Of a stretch of DNA of 64,000 nt, positions 50,877 to 59,252 are shown in pieces. The notes beneath the pieces were generated by a model that saw only the letters and a list, made by a program, of their open reading frames with translations, did not search any database and was not told the DNA's origin. Each line of letters starts with the position of its first letter. The stretch's first letter is position 1. Location of the stretch: contig NZ_JADPRT010000006.1 of NCBI RefSeq assembly GCF_015690355.1, forward strand, positions 118,003-182,002, written 5' to 3'. This DNA is from Streptacidiphilus fuscans. Its GTDB lineage: Bacteria > Actinomycetota > Actinomycetes > Streptomycetales > Streptomycetaceae. Both the position numbers and the translations under genes were made by a program.

Positions 50877-50934
50877 TACGCGACGGTGGTGCATCCCGCA
50901 CCCGCGCGGGGAGGCGAGAGGCGAGGTGGCCGAG

Positions 50935-51852
50935 ATGGACGCAGCCGGCAGGGGTACGACCGGGGGCAACGCACCTGTAGGCGGTGCACCCGTGGGCGTG
51001 GTGGAGCGGGAGGCGGCGAGCCTCCCCGGCGGTATCGGACTGGTCGTCGGCCTCGCCCTGATCGCGGGCGGGATCGCCCTGGTCAGCTCCGCCGGGAACG
51101 GGAGCCACGCCCCCGGCGCTGTGGTGCTCGTCCTCGGCGTGCTCGCGCTGGCCGGGCTCACCGCGGTCGCGCCCGGCCAGGCGCGGGTGGTGACCCTGTT
51201 CGGGCGCTACCTGGGCACAGTCCGCACCAACGGGCTGCGCTGGCTCAACCCGTTCACCAAGCGCCAGCGCGTCTCGACCCGGATCCGCAACCACGAAACC
51301 GAGACGCTGAAGGTCAACGACGCCGACGGCAACCCGATCGAGATGGCCGCGGTGGTCGTCTGGCAGATCGCCGACACCGCCCAGGCGGCCTTCGGCGTCG
51401 ACGACGTGGTCGACTTCGTCTCCATCCAGACCGACACCGCCGTCCGACACATCGCGGGCAGCTTCCCGTACGACGCGCGCGGCGAGGCGCGGCTGTCGCT
51501 GCGCGAGAACGCCGAGGAGATCACCTCGCGGCTCTCCGCCGAGATCGCCGACCGGGTGGAGCGCGCGGGCGTGGTGGTGCTGGAGTCCCGGATCACCCGC
51601 CTCTCCTACGCACCCGAGATCGCCCAGGCGATGCTGCGCCGCCAGCAGGCGGACGCGATCGTGGCGGCGCGTCAGCGACTGGTCGAGGGCGCGGTCGGCA
51701 TGGTGCGCAGCGCGCTGGACCAGCTGGCCGAGGAGGAGGTCGTCGAACTGGACGAGGAGCGCAAGGCGGTGATGGTGAGCAACCTGCTGGTGGTGCTCTG
51801 CAGCGACCACGCGACCCAGCCTGTGGTCAACACCGGCACCCTCTACCAGTAA
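50935..51852 (+). CDS. SPFH/Band 7 (stomatin-like) membrane protein
   Basis: A 305-aa protein from the ATG at 50935 (MDAAGRG), GAGG 8 nt upstream; a GTG at 50926 is an alternative. Two TM helices ([17 protein letters not shown] and [17 protein letters not shown]) are followed by the SPFH domain: [51 protein letters not shown] and [32 protein letters not shown]-terminal helix region ([31 protein letters not shown]) ends it. It forms an operon with the ribbon-helix-helix gene 9 bp downstream. Confidence 0.92.
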   Translation: MDAAGRGTTGGNAPVGGAPVGVVEREAASLPGGIGLVVGLALIAGGIALVSSAGNGSHAPGAVVLVLGVLALAGLTAVAPGQARVVTLFGRYLGTVRTNGLRWLNPFTKRQRVSTRIRNHETETLKVNDADGNPIEMAAVVVWQIADTAQAAFGVDDVVDFVSIQTDTAVRHIAGSFPYDARGEARLSLRENAEEITSRLSAEIADRVERAGVVVLESRITRLSYAPEIAQAMLRRQQADAIVAARQRLVEGAVGMVRSALDQLAEEEVVELDEERKAVMVSNLLVVLCSDHATQPVVNTGTLYQ

Positions 51853-51861
51853 GCGCCCGCC

Positions 51862-52134
51862 GTGAGCGAACGCAAGAGCATCCTGCTGCGGCTCGATCCC
51901 GCCGTCCACGACGCACTGGCGCGCTGGGCGGGCGACGAGCTGCGCAGCACCACGGCACAGATCGAACTGCTGCTGCGCAACGCGCTGTCCCAGGCCGGTC
52001 GGCTGCCCGGCAACGTCGGCAGCATGCCGCGCCGCGGCCGTCCGCCCAAGCGTCAACAGGCCGATGCGGCCGAGGGCGAGACAACCCAGACCTCGTCGGA
52101 CCCGGACGCCAGGGCCGAGTCCGGCGAGGAATGA
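51862..52134 (+). CDS. Arc-like ribbon-helix-helix DNA-binding protein
   Basis: A 90-aa protein with GTG start. The ribbon strand KSILLRLDPAVHDAL leads to two helices (ARWAGDELRSTTAQIELLLRNAL), the Arc/MetJ-type fold. A basic hinge (PRRGRPPKRQ, AT-hook-like GRP) and an acidic Ser/Asp/Glu tail follow. It lies between two AGTGATATC operators and is the natural candidate to bind them. In size it also resembles an antitoxin, but no toxin gene is adjacent. Confidence 0.85.
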   Translation: MSERKSILLRLDPAVHDALARWAGDELRSTTAQIELLLRNALSQAGRLPGNVGSMPRRGRPPKRQQADAAEGETTQTSSDPDARAESGEE

Positions 52135-52162
52135 GGCCGGCGGGTCCATTGTCCGGGCCTCC

Positions 52163-52182
52163 TTAAAGTGATATCACTTTAA
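52163..52182. promoter_or_regulatory. Perfect 20-bp palindrome TTAAAGTGATATCACTTTAA
   Basis: A fully symmetrical AT-rich operator 2 bp before the GTG start of the ABC ATPase gene (52185), so it overlaps the promoter of what must be a leaderless mRNA. The same core is upstream of the SPFH gene. The symmetry and position give a strong prediction of tight repression. Confidence 0.82.
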
Positions 52183-52184
52183 AT

Positions 52185-53144
52185 GTGAGTACGACGCTGA
52201 AGACCACCTCACCCGCGCTGGCCGTCACGGGCCTGGCCAAGCGCTTCGGACCCCGCACGGCCTTCGCCGACCTGTCGTTCCAGGTCGACCAGGGCGAGGT
52301 GTTCGGATTCCTCGGCCCCAACGGAGCCGGCAAGACCACCACGGTCCGCACGCTCGGCACCCTGATCGCGCCGAGCGAGGGCAGTGCGACGGTCGCCGGG
52401 CTCCCGCTGACTCCGGAGAACGGGATCGAGATCCGCAAGCGGATCTCGCTCATGCCGGAGTCCCCCGGCCTCTACCTGCGGCTGACCGTCGCGGAGAACC
52501 TGCGGTTCTTCGCCGGGCTGCACGAGCTGACGGACGTCAAGGAGCGCATCGACCGGGCCCTGCGCGCGGTCAACCTCACGGACCGGGCCGACGACCCCTG
52601 CCGCAGCCTCTCCAAGGGCCTGCGGCAGCGGGTCGGCCTGGCCCGCGCGCTGCTCAACGACCCCTCCGTGCTCTTCCTCGACGAGCCCACCTCCGGCCTG
52701 GACCCGGTCTCGGCCCGCGAGGTGCACGAGCTGATCGACGGCCTGCGGCGACGCGGGGTGACCATCTTCCTGACCACCCACCGGCTGGCCGAGGCGGAAC
52801 GGCTCTGCGACCGGGTCGCCATCCTCAACACCACGCTGCGCACCATCGGCCGCCCCGACGAGCTGCGCGACCAGCTGTTCAGCAAGACGCTCGGCATCCG
52901 CACGTCCCGGCCGCTGGCCGACCCGGCGGCGGTCTTCGACGGGCTTCCGGGCGTGGAGAGTTGGCAGACGGACGACAGCGGCGGCTACGTCCTGGCCGTC
53001 ACCGACCCCGACCTGGCCGCGCCCGCCGCAACCCGCGCCCTGGTGGCCGCGGACGCGGACGTGCTGTCGCTGAGCCAGTCGCACCACTCGCTGGAGGACG
53101 TCTACCTCCAGCTGATCGACACCGACGGGGAGACCGCCTCATGA
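52185..53144 (+). CDS. ABC-2 exporter ATP-binding protein
   Basis: A 319-aa ATPase of the CcmA/NatA type, GTG start (VSTTLKTTSPALAVTGLAKRFG), probably leaderless. Walker A FLGPNGAGKTTTVRTLGTL, signature CRSLSKGLRQRVGLARALL (SKGLRQR in place of the usual SGGQ, common in NatA-like ATPases), Walker B VLFLDEPTSGLDPVSA and switch-His LTTHRLAEAERLCDR are complete. The C-terminal domain (RTSRPLADPAAVFDGLPG) is typical of ABC-2 importers/exporters. Its stop overlaps the permease start (ATGA). Confidence 0.93.
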   Translation: MSTTLKTTSPALAVTGLAKRFGPRTAFADLSFQVDQGEVFGFLGPNGAGKTTTVRTLGTLIAPSEGSATVAGLPLTPENGIEIRKRISLMPESPGLYLRLTVAENLRFFAGLHELTDVKERIDRALRAVNLTDRADDPCRSLSKGLRQRVGLARALLNDPSVLFLDEPTSGLDPVSAREVHELIDGLRRRGVTIFLTTHRLAEAERLCDRVAILNTTLRTIGRPDELRDQLFSKTLGIRTSRPLADPAAVFDGLPGVESWQTDDSGGYVLAVTDPDLAAPAATRALVAADADVLSLSQSHHSLEDVYLQLIDTDGETAS

Positions 53145-53920
53145 GCCTCATCCTGACGCGCCGCCAGGGCCCTGGCCGGACCGGTCCGATCAGCTGGCCC
53201 CGGGTCCGCGCGGTGGCCCGCAAGGAGGTGCAGGACTACCGGCGCAACCGCTTCATCGTGATCACCATGACGGTGATGCCGGTGATCTTCATGATCCTCC
53301 CGGTGATCGACATCTTCGCCCTGCCGTCGGACGTGGCAAGCTCGATGCTGACCAAGCGGGTCGGCCTGTCGCTGCTCTACATGCTGATCGCCCCGGCGGT
53401 GACCCCGGCGGCCATCTCCGCCTACTCGGTCGTCGGCGAACGCGAACAGGGCACCATGGAGCCGGTGTTGACCACGCCGCTGCGCACCGAGGAGTTCCTG
53501 ATCGGCAAGGCGCTCGCGGCGCTGCTGCCGACGCTGGCGATCTCCTACGGGATCTTCGGCCTCTTCCTGCTGCTCGTCAAGGTGTTCGCGCACCCCAACG
53601 TGGCCACGGCCGTCTTCCAGGGACCGCTGCTGCTGGCCCAGGTGCTGTTCACGCCGCTGGTGGCGGGGTGGTCGATCTGGGCCGGGATCGCCATCTCGGC
53701 CAGGTCCAACGACGTGCGCGTCGCCCAGCAGCTCAGCACGCTGGCGAGCCTGCCGCCGGTGGCCATCACCTCGCTGTTCTCGTTCGGCGTGCTGACGCCG
53801 ACCCTGCGGCTGGCGCTGATCATCGCGGCTGTGCTGCTGGTCGTCGACAGCCTGGGCTGGCGCGCCGTCTCCGCGTTGTTCGACCGGGAGCGCCTGGTCA
53901 CCGGGAAGCGCGCGTCCTGA
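53141..53920 (+). CDS. ABC-2 type permease (NatB-like)
   Basis: A 259-aa permease with six TM helices; ATG overlaps the ATPase stop. It opens with WPRVRAVARKEVQDYRRNRFIVITMTVMPVIFMILPVI-type sequence, the usual coupling region and TM1. The central AYSVVGEREQGTMEPVLTTPLRTEEFLIGKALAALLPTL stretch (about residues 95-135) is the ABC-2 signature for exporters that use an EREQGTLE motif. Substrate unknown. Expression should be released together with the SPFH operon. Confidence 0.9.
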   Translation: MSLILTRRQGPGRTGPISWPRVRAVARKEVQDYRRNRFIVITMTVMPVIFMILPVIDIFALPSDVASSMLTKRVGLSLLYMLIAPAVTPAAISAYSVVGEREQGTMEPVLTTPLRTEEFLIGKALAALLPTLAISYGIFGLFLLLVKVFAHPNVATAVFQGPLLLAQVLFTPLVAGWSIWAGIAISARSNDVRVAQQLSTLASLPPVAITSLFSFGVLTPTLRLALIIAAVLLVVDSLGWRAVSALFDRERLVTGKRAS

Positions 53921-54122
53921 CGCGTCGCCGTCGTCCGTGCCGTCGTCCGCCGGGTCGGCTCTCGCCTGCGCCCGGCGGACGAGGTATCGTCGGGTCGGCG
54001 GTGACCGGCCGCACCTGGGTTCGCGGGCAGGGCTCCAAGCTCACCGGATGCAGCACGCACATGCACAGGCATGTCTTTCCAGCCCGATGTCGCGAACCCG
54101 CGGGCGCCGAGGAAGGACTGCC

Positions 54123-55655
54123 ATGTCGTCCGACACTTCCGCGTCGTCGCGCGCACTGCCCGACCGCCCGAACCTCCGCTTCCTCAAGCTGGAGGCCAAG
54201 CGCCGCCTCGCCGCAGGCGAGTTCCCGACGCTGCACGACGCCCAGCTGGCCGTCGCCCGCGAACACGGGATGCCCAGCTGGACCGCGCTCAAGGAGCACA
54301 TCGCCGCACTGGACACCGCCGGCGTCGACGCCGATGCCGATGTCGATGCCGGTGTCGACCACCAGGCGCTGGCGCAGGTCCGCTGGGTGGTGGACCGCTT
54401 CCGCGGCGCCGACCGGCCCGGCTGGACCGCGCCCGACCGCGCCGAGCTGGGCGAGCACTTCGCTGACCACTTCCTGAGCATGGTCCCGCCCGAGCAGATC
54501 GCCGCCACCCTGGCCGGGCAGGCGGCGCGGCTGCGCGAGCCGCTGACCGTGCTGGGCTCCGCGCCGCAGGCCCTGCGCGCGGGGCTCGGCGACCTGCGCG
54601 TCGAGGCCGTGGCCGACCGGCTCCCGCCGCACCGCCTGGTCGGGCTGCGCGTCTACCCGGCGGGCCTGCGCGTGCGCGACCCCCGCGTCACCGAGCCGCC
54701 GACGTCCAGCGACGGGCCCGTGCCGGAGGAGGCAGCCGAGCTTGTCGCGGAGTCGCTCGCCGACGTCGGCCTCGTCGGACTGGTCGCGGCGGGCCCCTCT
54801 TGGTCCCAGGCGCGCGGCTGGGCCGATCTGGAGCAGGACGTCCCGCTCCGCCCCGACCACCGGTTCCCCGCCTACGCGATCACCAAGCTGATCACGGCAA
54901 CGGCCGTGCTGCACCTGGTCGGTGAGGGCGCGCTGGCACTCGACGACCGGGTCGACGACCACCTGCGCACGCTTCGCCTTGCCGACAGCAAGGTGACGGT
55001 CCGTCAACTGCTGAGCCACACAGGCGGAGTGGACAACCCGGAGCAGGCGTTCGGCGAGCCGGTCACGGACGTGGGCGCGCTGCTCGGCCCGGTCGTGGGC
55101 TGCTCCGGCCCGCGCGGTGAATTCGCTTACAGCCACGGCGGGTTCGCGGTCCTCGGTGAGCTGGTCGCCCAGCTGACCGGACTCCCCTACGCCGAGGCGG
55201 CCGCCCGGCTGGTCCTCCGCCCGCTCGGGATGGACGCCTCCTCCTACCCGCTCGCGGTGCCCGAGGCCGACGCCGTCACCGGCTACCGGCTGGGCCAGGA
55301 CGGGCAGTTCGAGCCGGTGGCGACGCCGCTGGCCACGCTTCAGGCGGCGGCCGGACTCTGGTCCACGGCGCCGGACCTGGTCCGCTTCGCCGCGGGCTGG
55401 CGCTCGTTGCTCCCCGACGAGCTCGCGGAGCAGGCGCTGACCCCGCAGGCGCCGCGCGACGACTCCGGCGCCGCGATCGGCCTGGGCTGGCTGCTGCACC
55501 TCACCCGTGACGCCGTCGGCCACGGGGGCGGCGGCGACGCCTCGGCGACCTCGCTGCTCGTCCGCCCGAGCACCGGACAGGTCGGCGTGGTCCACGCCAA
55601 CCGCCAGATCCCGGCGGAGCCGCTCAACGCGAAGCTGCTGCGCATCACGGCCTGA
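54123..55655 (+). CDS. Beta-lactamase-fold (class C/serine hydrolase) protein without catalytic serine
   Basis: A 510-aa cytosolic protein with AAGGA upstream of the ATG. An N-terminal domain (LRFLKLEAKRRLAAGEFPTLHDAQLAVAREHGMPSWTALKEHI-type, about residues 17-60) is common in actinomycete proteins of unknown role. From about residue 190 the class C beta-lactamase/esterase fold starts. Its SxxK motif reads Ala252-Ile-Thr-Lys255, so the nucleophile Ser is Ala. The YxN motif is YSH (336-338) and the third motif is HGG (467-469). Without Ser it is probably not an acyl-enzyme hydrolase; it may bind a ligand or be a relic under selection. The frame is intact. Confidence 0.85.
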   Translation: MSSDTSASSRALPDRPNLRFLKLEAKRRLAAGEFPTLHDAQLAVAREHGMPSWTALKEHIAALDTAGVDADADVDAGVDHQALAQVRWVVDRFRGADRPGWTAPDRAELGEHFADHFLSMVPPEQIAATLAGQAARLREPLTVLGSAPQALRAGLGDLRVEAVADRLPPHRLVGLRVYPAGLRVRDPRVTEPPTSSDGPVPEEAAELVAESLADVGLVGLVAAGPSWSQARGWADLEQDVPLRPDHRFPAYAITKLITATAVLHLVGEGALALDDRVDDHLRTLRLADSKVTVRQLLSHTGGVDNPEQAFGEPVTDVGALLGPVVGCSGPRGEFAYSHGGFAVLGELVAQLTGLPYAEAAARLVLRPLGMDASSYPLAVPEADAVTGYRLGQDGQFEPVATPLATLQAAAGLWSTAPDLVRFAAGWRSLLPDELAEQALTPQAPRDDSGAAIGLGWLLHLTRDAVGHGGGGDASATSLLVRPSTGQVGVVHANRQIPAEPLNAKLLRITA

Positions 55656-55676
55656 CGGATCGCCTGTTCCCGTCGC

Positions 55677-55706
55677 TCTGCCCGTGGCGAATCTGCGGCG
55701 GGCAGA
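55677..55706 (+). promoter_or_regulatory. Two adjacent PopR boxes upstream of clpP3
   Basis: Box 1 TCTGCC-cgt-GGCGAA (55677-55691) and box 2 TCTGCG-gcg-GGCAGA (55692-55706) follow each other directly. The published PopR target from S. lividans is TCTGCC-N3-GGCAGA; box 2 has one mismatch, box 1 two. They lie about 90-115 bp before the clpP3 start, and a PopR gene is present downstream. Confidence 0.78.
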
Positions 55707-55735
55707 GAAGCGTGATCCGGAGGTCTTCCGAGGTC

Positions 55736-55778
55736 AAGAGTGGAGTCGAGGGCATATCCCAGCCTCGACTCCACTCTT
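55736..55778 (+). promoter_or_regulatory. Perfect 16-bp inverted repeat in the clpP3 leader
   Basis: aagagtggagtcgagg (55736-55751) and cctcgactccactctt (55763-55778), 11-nt loop, end 3 bp before the GAGGAG ribosome-binding site of clpP3. It may be an mRNA hairpin controlling translation or the DNA site of a second regulator. Confidence 0.65.
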
Positions 55779-55793
55779 CGACGAGGAGACCCG

Positions 55794-56432
55794 ATGACTC
55801 CACGCACCCTGCTCGCGCCCCGAGCGGAGGAGGGCGACACCGCGCCCAGCCGGTTCGACGACCACCTCGCGGCGCAGCTGCTCGCCCAGCGGATCGTGCT
55901 GCTCGGCACCCAGGTCGACGAGGTGTCGGCCAACCGGGTGTGCGCGCAGTTGCTGCTGCTGTCGGCGGAGGACCCGCGCACCGACATCAGCCTCTACATC
56001 AACAGCCCCGGCGGGTCGGTCACCGCGGGTCTCGCCATCTTCGACACCATGCGGCTCATCCCGAACGACGTCTCGACGCTGGCGATGGGAATGGCGGCCA
56101 GCATGGGCCAGTTCCTGCTGACCGTGGGCACGCCCGGCAAGCGGATGGCGCTGCCGAACGCGCGGATCATGATGCACCAGCCCTCCGCAGGCATCGGCGG
56201 CACCGCCGCGGACATCGAGATCCAGGCGGAGAACCTGGAGTTCACCAAGAAGGCCATCGAGCGGATCACCGCGCAGCACACCGGTCAGAGCGAGGAGACG
56301 ATCTCGCGGGACGGCGACCGGGACCGCTGGTTCACCGCCGAACAGGCCAAGGAGTACGGAATGGTGGACCGGGTCGTGGAGTCGCTCGCCGACATCCGCC
56401 CGGCCACCTCGCGTCCACGGATGGGGTTGTGA
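55794..56432 (+). CDS. clpP3: ATP-dependent Clp protease proteolytic subunit (ClpP3)
   Basis: A 212-aa subunit of the second streptomycete Clp protease. The ATG at 55794 follows GAGGAG by about 7 nt; a longer frame from 55740 lies in the leader hairpin. Catalytic triad complete: Ser103 in [11 protein letters not shown], His128 in [11 protein letters not shown] and Asp173 in [32 protein letters not shown] is the oxyanion-hole strand. One base separates it from clpP4. In S. lividans clpP3-clpP4 are normally silent and induced when ClpP1/P2 fail; PopR mediates this. Confidence 0.94.
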   Translation: MTPRTLLAPRAEEGDTAPSRFDDHLAAQLLAQRIVLLGTQVDEVSANRVCAQLLLLSAEDPRTDISLYINSPGGSVTAGLAIFDTMRLIPNDVSTLAMGMAASMGQFLLTVGTPGKRMALPNARIMMHQPSAGIGGTAADIEIQAENLEFTKKAIERITAQHTGQSEETISRDGDRDRWFTAEQAKEYGMVDRVVESLADIRPATSRPRMGL

Positions 56433-56433
56433 C

Positions 56434-57036
56434 ATGGGGTCGTACACGGTTCCCTACGTCGTCGAGCGGACCGCGCAGGGCGAGCGCTCCTACGACGTCT
56501 TCAGCCGGCTGCTGAACGAGCGGATCATCTTCCTCGGCACCGAGATCGACGACGGCGTCGCCAACGTGGTCATCGCGCAGCTCCTGCACCTGGAGTCGGC
56601 CAACCACGAGCAGGAGATCTCGATCTACCTCAACTCGCCAGGCGGATCGTTCACTTCACTGATGGCGATCTACGACACCATGACGTTCGTGCAGGCGCCG
56701 ATCTCCACGTTCTGCGTCGGCCAGGCGGCCTCGACGGCGGCGGTGCTGCTGGCCGGCGGGGATCCCGGGCGCCGGTTCGTGCTCCAGCACGCGCGGGTGC
56801 TGCTCGGCCAACCCGCCAGCGGCGGGCAGCAGGGGACGGTCTCCGACCTCAGCGTCGCGGCCAAGGAGATGGCCCGCATCCGCGCGCAGGTGGAGGAGGT
56901 CCTGGCCCGGCACACCCACCGCGACCCGGCCGCGCTGCGCGCGGACATGAACCGCGACAAGATCCTCACCGCCGAGGAGGCCGTCTCCTACGGCATCGCC
57001 GACGAGGTGCTGCGGCGGCGGGCTCCGTTCGCCTGA
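56434..57036 (+). CDS. clpP4: Clp protease subunit ClpP4, catalytic histidine missing
   Basis: A 200-aa partner subunit. [21 protein letters not shown] and the Ser region [16 protein letters not shown] (Ser100) are present, and the Asp/[13 protein letters not shown] end is normal. Where active ClpPs read M-I/M-HQP, this protein reads [12 protein letters not shown]: Gly125 replaces the catalytic His. It is therefore predicted to be inactive by itself and to work as a structural or regulatory ring partner of ClpP3. The ORF is intact and follows clpP3 directly. Confidence 0.93.
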   Translation: MGSYTVPYVVERTAQGERSYDVFSRLLNERIIFLGTEIDDGVANVVIAQLLHLESANHEQEISIYLNSPGGSFTSLMAIYDTMTFVQAPISTFCVGQAASTAAVLLAGGDPGRRFVLQHARVLLGQPASGGQQGTVSDLSVAAKEMARIRAQVEEVLARHTHRDPAALRADMNRDKILTAEEAVSYGIADEVLRRRAPFA

Positions 57037-57051
57037 CGGCGCCCGCGCCCG

Positions 57052-57093
57052 GGACCGCAGCCGGTACGACGAGGGGGGTACCGGCCGCGGTCC
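57052..57093. terminator. Strong bidirectional terminator between clpP4 and popR
   Basis: GGACCGCAGCCGGTAC (57052-57067) pairs with GTACCGGCCGCGGTCC (57078-57093) with one mismatch, 10-nt loop. It separates the convergent clpP4 and popR genes and begins 16 bp after the clpP4 stop. Confidence 0.88.
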
Positions 57094-57095
57094 GG

Positions 57096-57557
57096 TCAGG
57101 CCGCGAGGCAGAGGCCGTCGTGGCGCGCCGTGGGCGAGGTGCGTCCGCGGTCCGGCCGGCCGTGGGCGTGTTGGGTGCGTCGGGCGTGCCGGGTCAGGTC
57201 GTCCTGGGCGAGCGAGAGCAGGTCGCCGAGGCCGAGCCCGAGGGCCCGGGCAGCCGCCGCGAGCACCTCGGAGGAGGCCTCCTTGCGACCGCGCTCCAGC
57301 TCCGACAGGTACGGCATCGAGATCCGGGCCGCCTCCGCGACGTCCTTCAGCGTCCGCTCCTGCGCGAGCCGCTCCCGCCGCAGCGCCCCGCCGACCACGT
57401 CCCGCCAGAGCGGCTCCTTCGGCACGGGCGTCTGTTGCACGGACGTCGGCTGCGCGGGCGCCTGCTGCAGGGGCGTCTCCGTCGCGGACGTCTGCCGCGC
57501 GGGAGCCTTCGGGCGCAGGGGGATGACGCGGGCCTCGTCCGACGCGTGAATGCTCAT
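57096..57557 (-). CDS. popR: PopR, activator of clpP3-clpP4
   Basis: A 153-aa XRE-type regulator. A Pro/Gln/Thr-rich N-terminal linker precedes the helix-turn-helix (RLAQERTLKDVAEAARISMPYLSELERGRKEASSEVLAAAARALG, about residues 62-106), the ClgR/PopR pattern. The protein ends ...DGLCLAA. In S. lividans PopR is degraded by ClpP1/ClpP2 through its C-terminal Ala-Ala, so loss of those proteases raises PopR and switches on clpP3-clpP4. Location convergent to clpP4, the boxes at 55677 and the Ala-Ala end together support the name. Confidence 0.92.
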   Translation of the reverse strand: MSIHASDEARVIPLRPKAPARQTSATETPLQQAPAQPTSVQQTPVPKEPLWRDVVGGALRRERLAQERTLKDVAEAARISMPYLSELERGRKEASSEVLAAAARALGLGLGDLLSLAQDDLTRHARRTQHAHGRPDRGRTSPTARHDGLCLAA

Positions 57558-57661
57558 CCCTCCAGCGTAGGGATCCTGCCCACCGGGGGAAGGGAGCGGC
57601 GTTCTGCCCTGGGTGAAGTCCGGGTCACCGGGTCGGCGCTCCGGGTCTCCGGGGCATCGCG

Positions 57662-58504
57662 CTACGAGATCGCCCGCAGTCCGGGGCGCTGCTGCTGCCG
57701 CAGTGCGTCCACCGCCTCGGCCGTGCGCTCGTCGGCCGGGAGCAGCACCACCAGCTGCTGTTCGTCCTCCGCGAGTTCCAGCGTCTCGCGGAGGAAGCGC
57801 AATGCCGACCCGGAGGGGTGGTCGAGGCGGAGCGCGCCGCGCTGCGGCACGGTGTGCTGGTTCAGGCGGCGGGTGAACTCCGGCCCGGCCACCACCGCGA
57901 GCTCCGCCGCCAGGCGCTCGTGCTGCGCGACGTTCGGCCCGACCCAGAGGTCGAAGACCTGCTGGTCGGCGATGTCGTCCCAGTCGGCGAAGAGAGAGCG
58001 GGCGCGCGCGTCGGTGAAGACGTAACGGGTGAGGTTCGGGGCCTCGTCGTCGAGCAGGCCACTGCCGCCGAAGACCGTCTCGAACGTGCTGCTCACGGCG
58101 AGGATGTCACCCCACCGGTTGGCCACCATCGCGATGCCGTCCGGTTCGAGCAGCCTCAGTGTGCGCAGCACGGACGGGCGGACCTCGCGCGGCGCGCGAA
58201 CGGGCAGGGCGGCGCGACCGGCGCACTCACTACCGCTGATCTTGGTCAGGTAGCGCAGATGGCTGCGCTCGGCGGTGTCCAGGCTCAGCCCGTCGGCGAG
58301 CGCGTTCACCACCGCCGGGGAGGGGTTGCGGTCCCGGCCCTGCTCGATCCGGGTCAGGTATTCGACGCTGATCCCGGCCCGCACGGCGAGATCGGAGCGG
58401 CGCAGGCCTGGCGACCGGCGGCGGCCGTGGTCCGGCAGTCCCAGCGTCTCGGGCTGGATGCTGTCCCGCTTGGTGCGGATGAAGTCCCCCAGAGGCGTTC
58501 CCAT
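57662..58504 (-). CDS. XRE-family regulator with MmyB-like ligand-binding domain
   Basis: A 280-aa regulator from the ATG at 58504 (MGTPLGDFIRTKRDSIQPE). HTH: RRRSPGLRRSDLAVRAGISVEYLTRIEQGRDRNPSPAVVNALADGL-type sequence (about residues 27-75). The C-terminal MmyB/MLTR domain has the usual RTLRLLEPDGIAMVANRWGDILAVSSTFETVFG, then NLTRYVFTDARARSLFADWDDIA and LDHPSGSALRFLRETLEL; this domain binds a fatty-acid-like ligand in a known structure. Divergent from an NAD(P)H-FMN reductase, its probable target. Confidence 0.92.
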   Translation of the reverse strand: MGTPLGDFIRTKRDSIQPETLGLPDHGRRRSPGLRRSDLAVRAGISVEYLTRIEQGRDRNPSPAVVNALADGLSLDTAERSHLRYLTKISGSECAGRAALPVRAPREVRPSVLRTLRLLEPDGIAMVANRWGDILAVSSTFETVFGGSGLLDDEAPNLTRYVFTDARARSLFADWDDIADQQVFDLWVGPNVAQHERLAAELAVVAGPEFTRRLNQHTVPQRGALRLDHPSGSALRFLRETLELAEDEQQLVVLLPADERTAEAVDALRQQQRPGLRAIS

Positions 58505-58618
58505 GCGAACCACCCTAGGCGAGACTGACCTGCGCGCGGGAGCGCTCAGGGTGGCCCTGCGGGGGCCAGCCTCCGCACGGTCTGGTTGCCGCCCGGCGGG
58601 GGCCCGAGGGTGGTGGCC

Positions 58619-59251
58619 ATGGAGAACACCACGAACACCACAGACGCCGTGCAGTCCGCGCAGGCGGCCAACAAGCTCGTCATCGTCGTCGGCAGCGTGC
58701 GCGAGGGCCGGTTCGGTCCGACCGTCGCCTCCTGGGTCGCCGAACAGGCCCGGAACCACGGCGAGTTCGACGTCGACGTCGTCGATCTGGCGGACATCGA
58801 CCTGCCGTTGGCGCTGCCGGCCACGCCGCCCAAGCTCGCCGGGGACGCCTATCCCCGGCCGGAGGGCATGCGACCGCTGACCGACGCCCTGGACGGCGCC
58901 GACGCCGTCGTCCTGGTCACCCCCGAGTACAACCACAGCTACCCGGCCTCGCTGAAGGCCGCCATCGACTGGCACTTCACCCAGTGGACCGCCAAGCCGG
59001 TCGCCTTCGTCAGCTACGGCGGCGGCGCGGGCGGACGGCACGCGGTGCTGCACCTGGAGAACGTGCTGACCGAACTGCACGCCGTCACCATCCGCGACGG
59101 GCTCGCCTTCCCGAACTACTTCACCTCCTGGGAGGACGGCCGCCCCGGCGACCCGGAGACCGAGACCTACGCGAAGATGCTGCTGAACCAACTCGCGTGG
59201 TGGGCCACGGCGCTGAAGACGGCCCGCGCCAACGCGCCCTACCCGGCGTGA
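58619..59251 (+). CDS. NADPH-dependent FMN reductase family protein
   Basis: A 210-aa flavodoxin-fold oxidoreductase. Start at the ATG 58619 with GAGGG 8 nt upstream. The FMN phosphate loop is KLVIVVGSVREGRFGPTVASWV (about residues 18-38), and VVLVTPEYNHSYPASLKAAIDWHF is the second flavin-contact motif (PEYN). Members reduce quinones, azo dyes or chromate. 35 bp from the next gene, an aldo/keto reductase, so a two-gene redox operon under the divergent MmyB-like regulator is likely. Confidence 0.92.
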   Translation: MENTTNTTDAVQSAQAANKLVIVVGSVREGRFGPTVASWVAEQARNHGEFDVDVVDLADIDLPLALPATPPKLAGDAYPRPEGMRPLTDALDGADAVVLVTPEYNHSYPASLKAAIDWHFTQWTAKPVAFVSYGGGAGGRHAVLHLENVLTELHAVTIRDGLAFPNYFTSWEDGRPGDPETETYAKMLLNQLAWWATALKTARANAPYPA

Positions 59252-59252
59252 C

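Noticed and set aside
51862..52134. Antitoxin of a toxin-antitoxin system
   Set aside because: The RHH protein has antitoxin-like size, but its neighbours are an SPFH protein and an ABC exporter, with matching operators, so a repressor role fits better.
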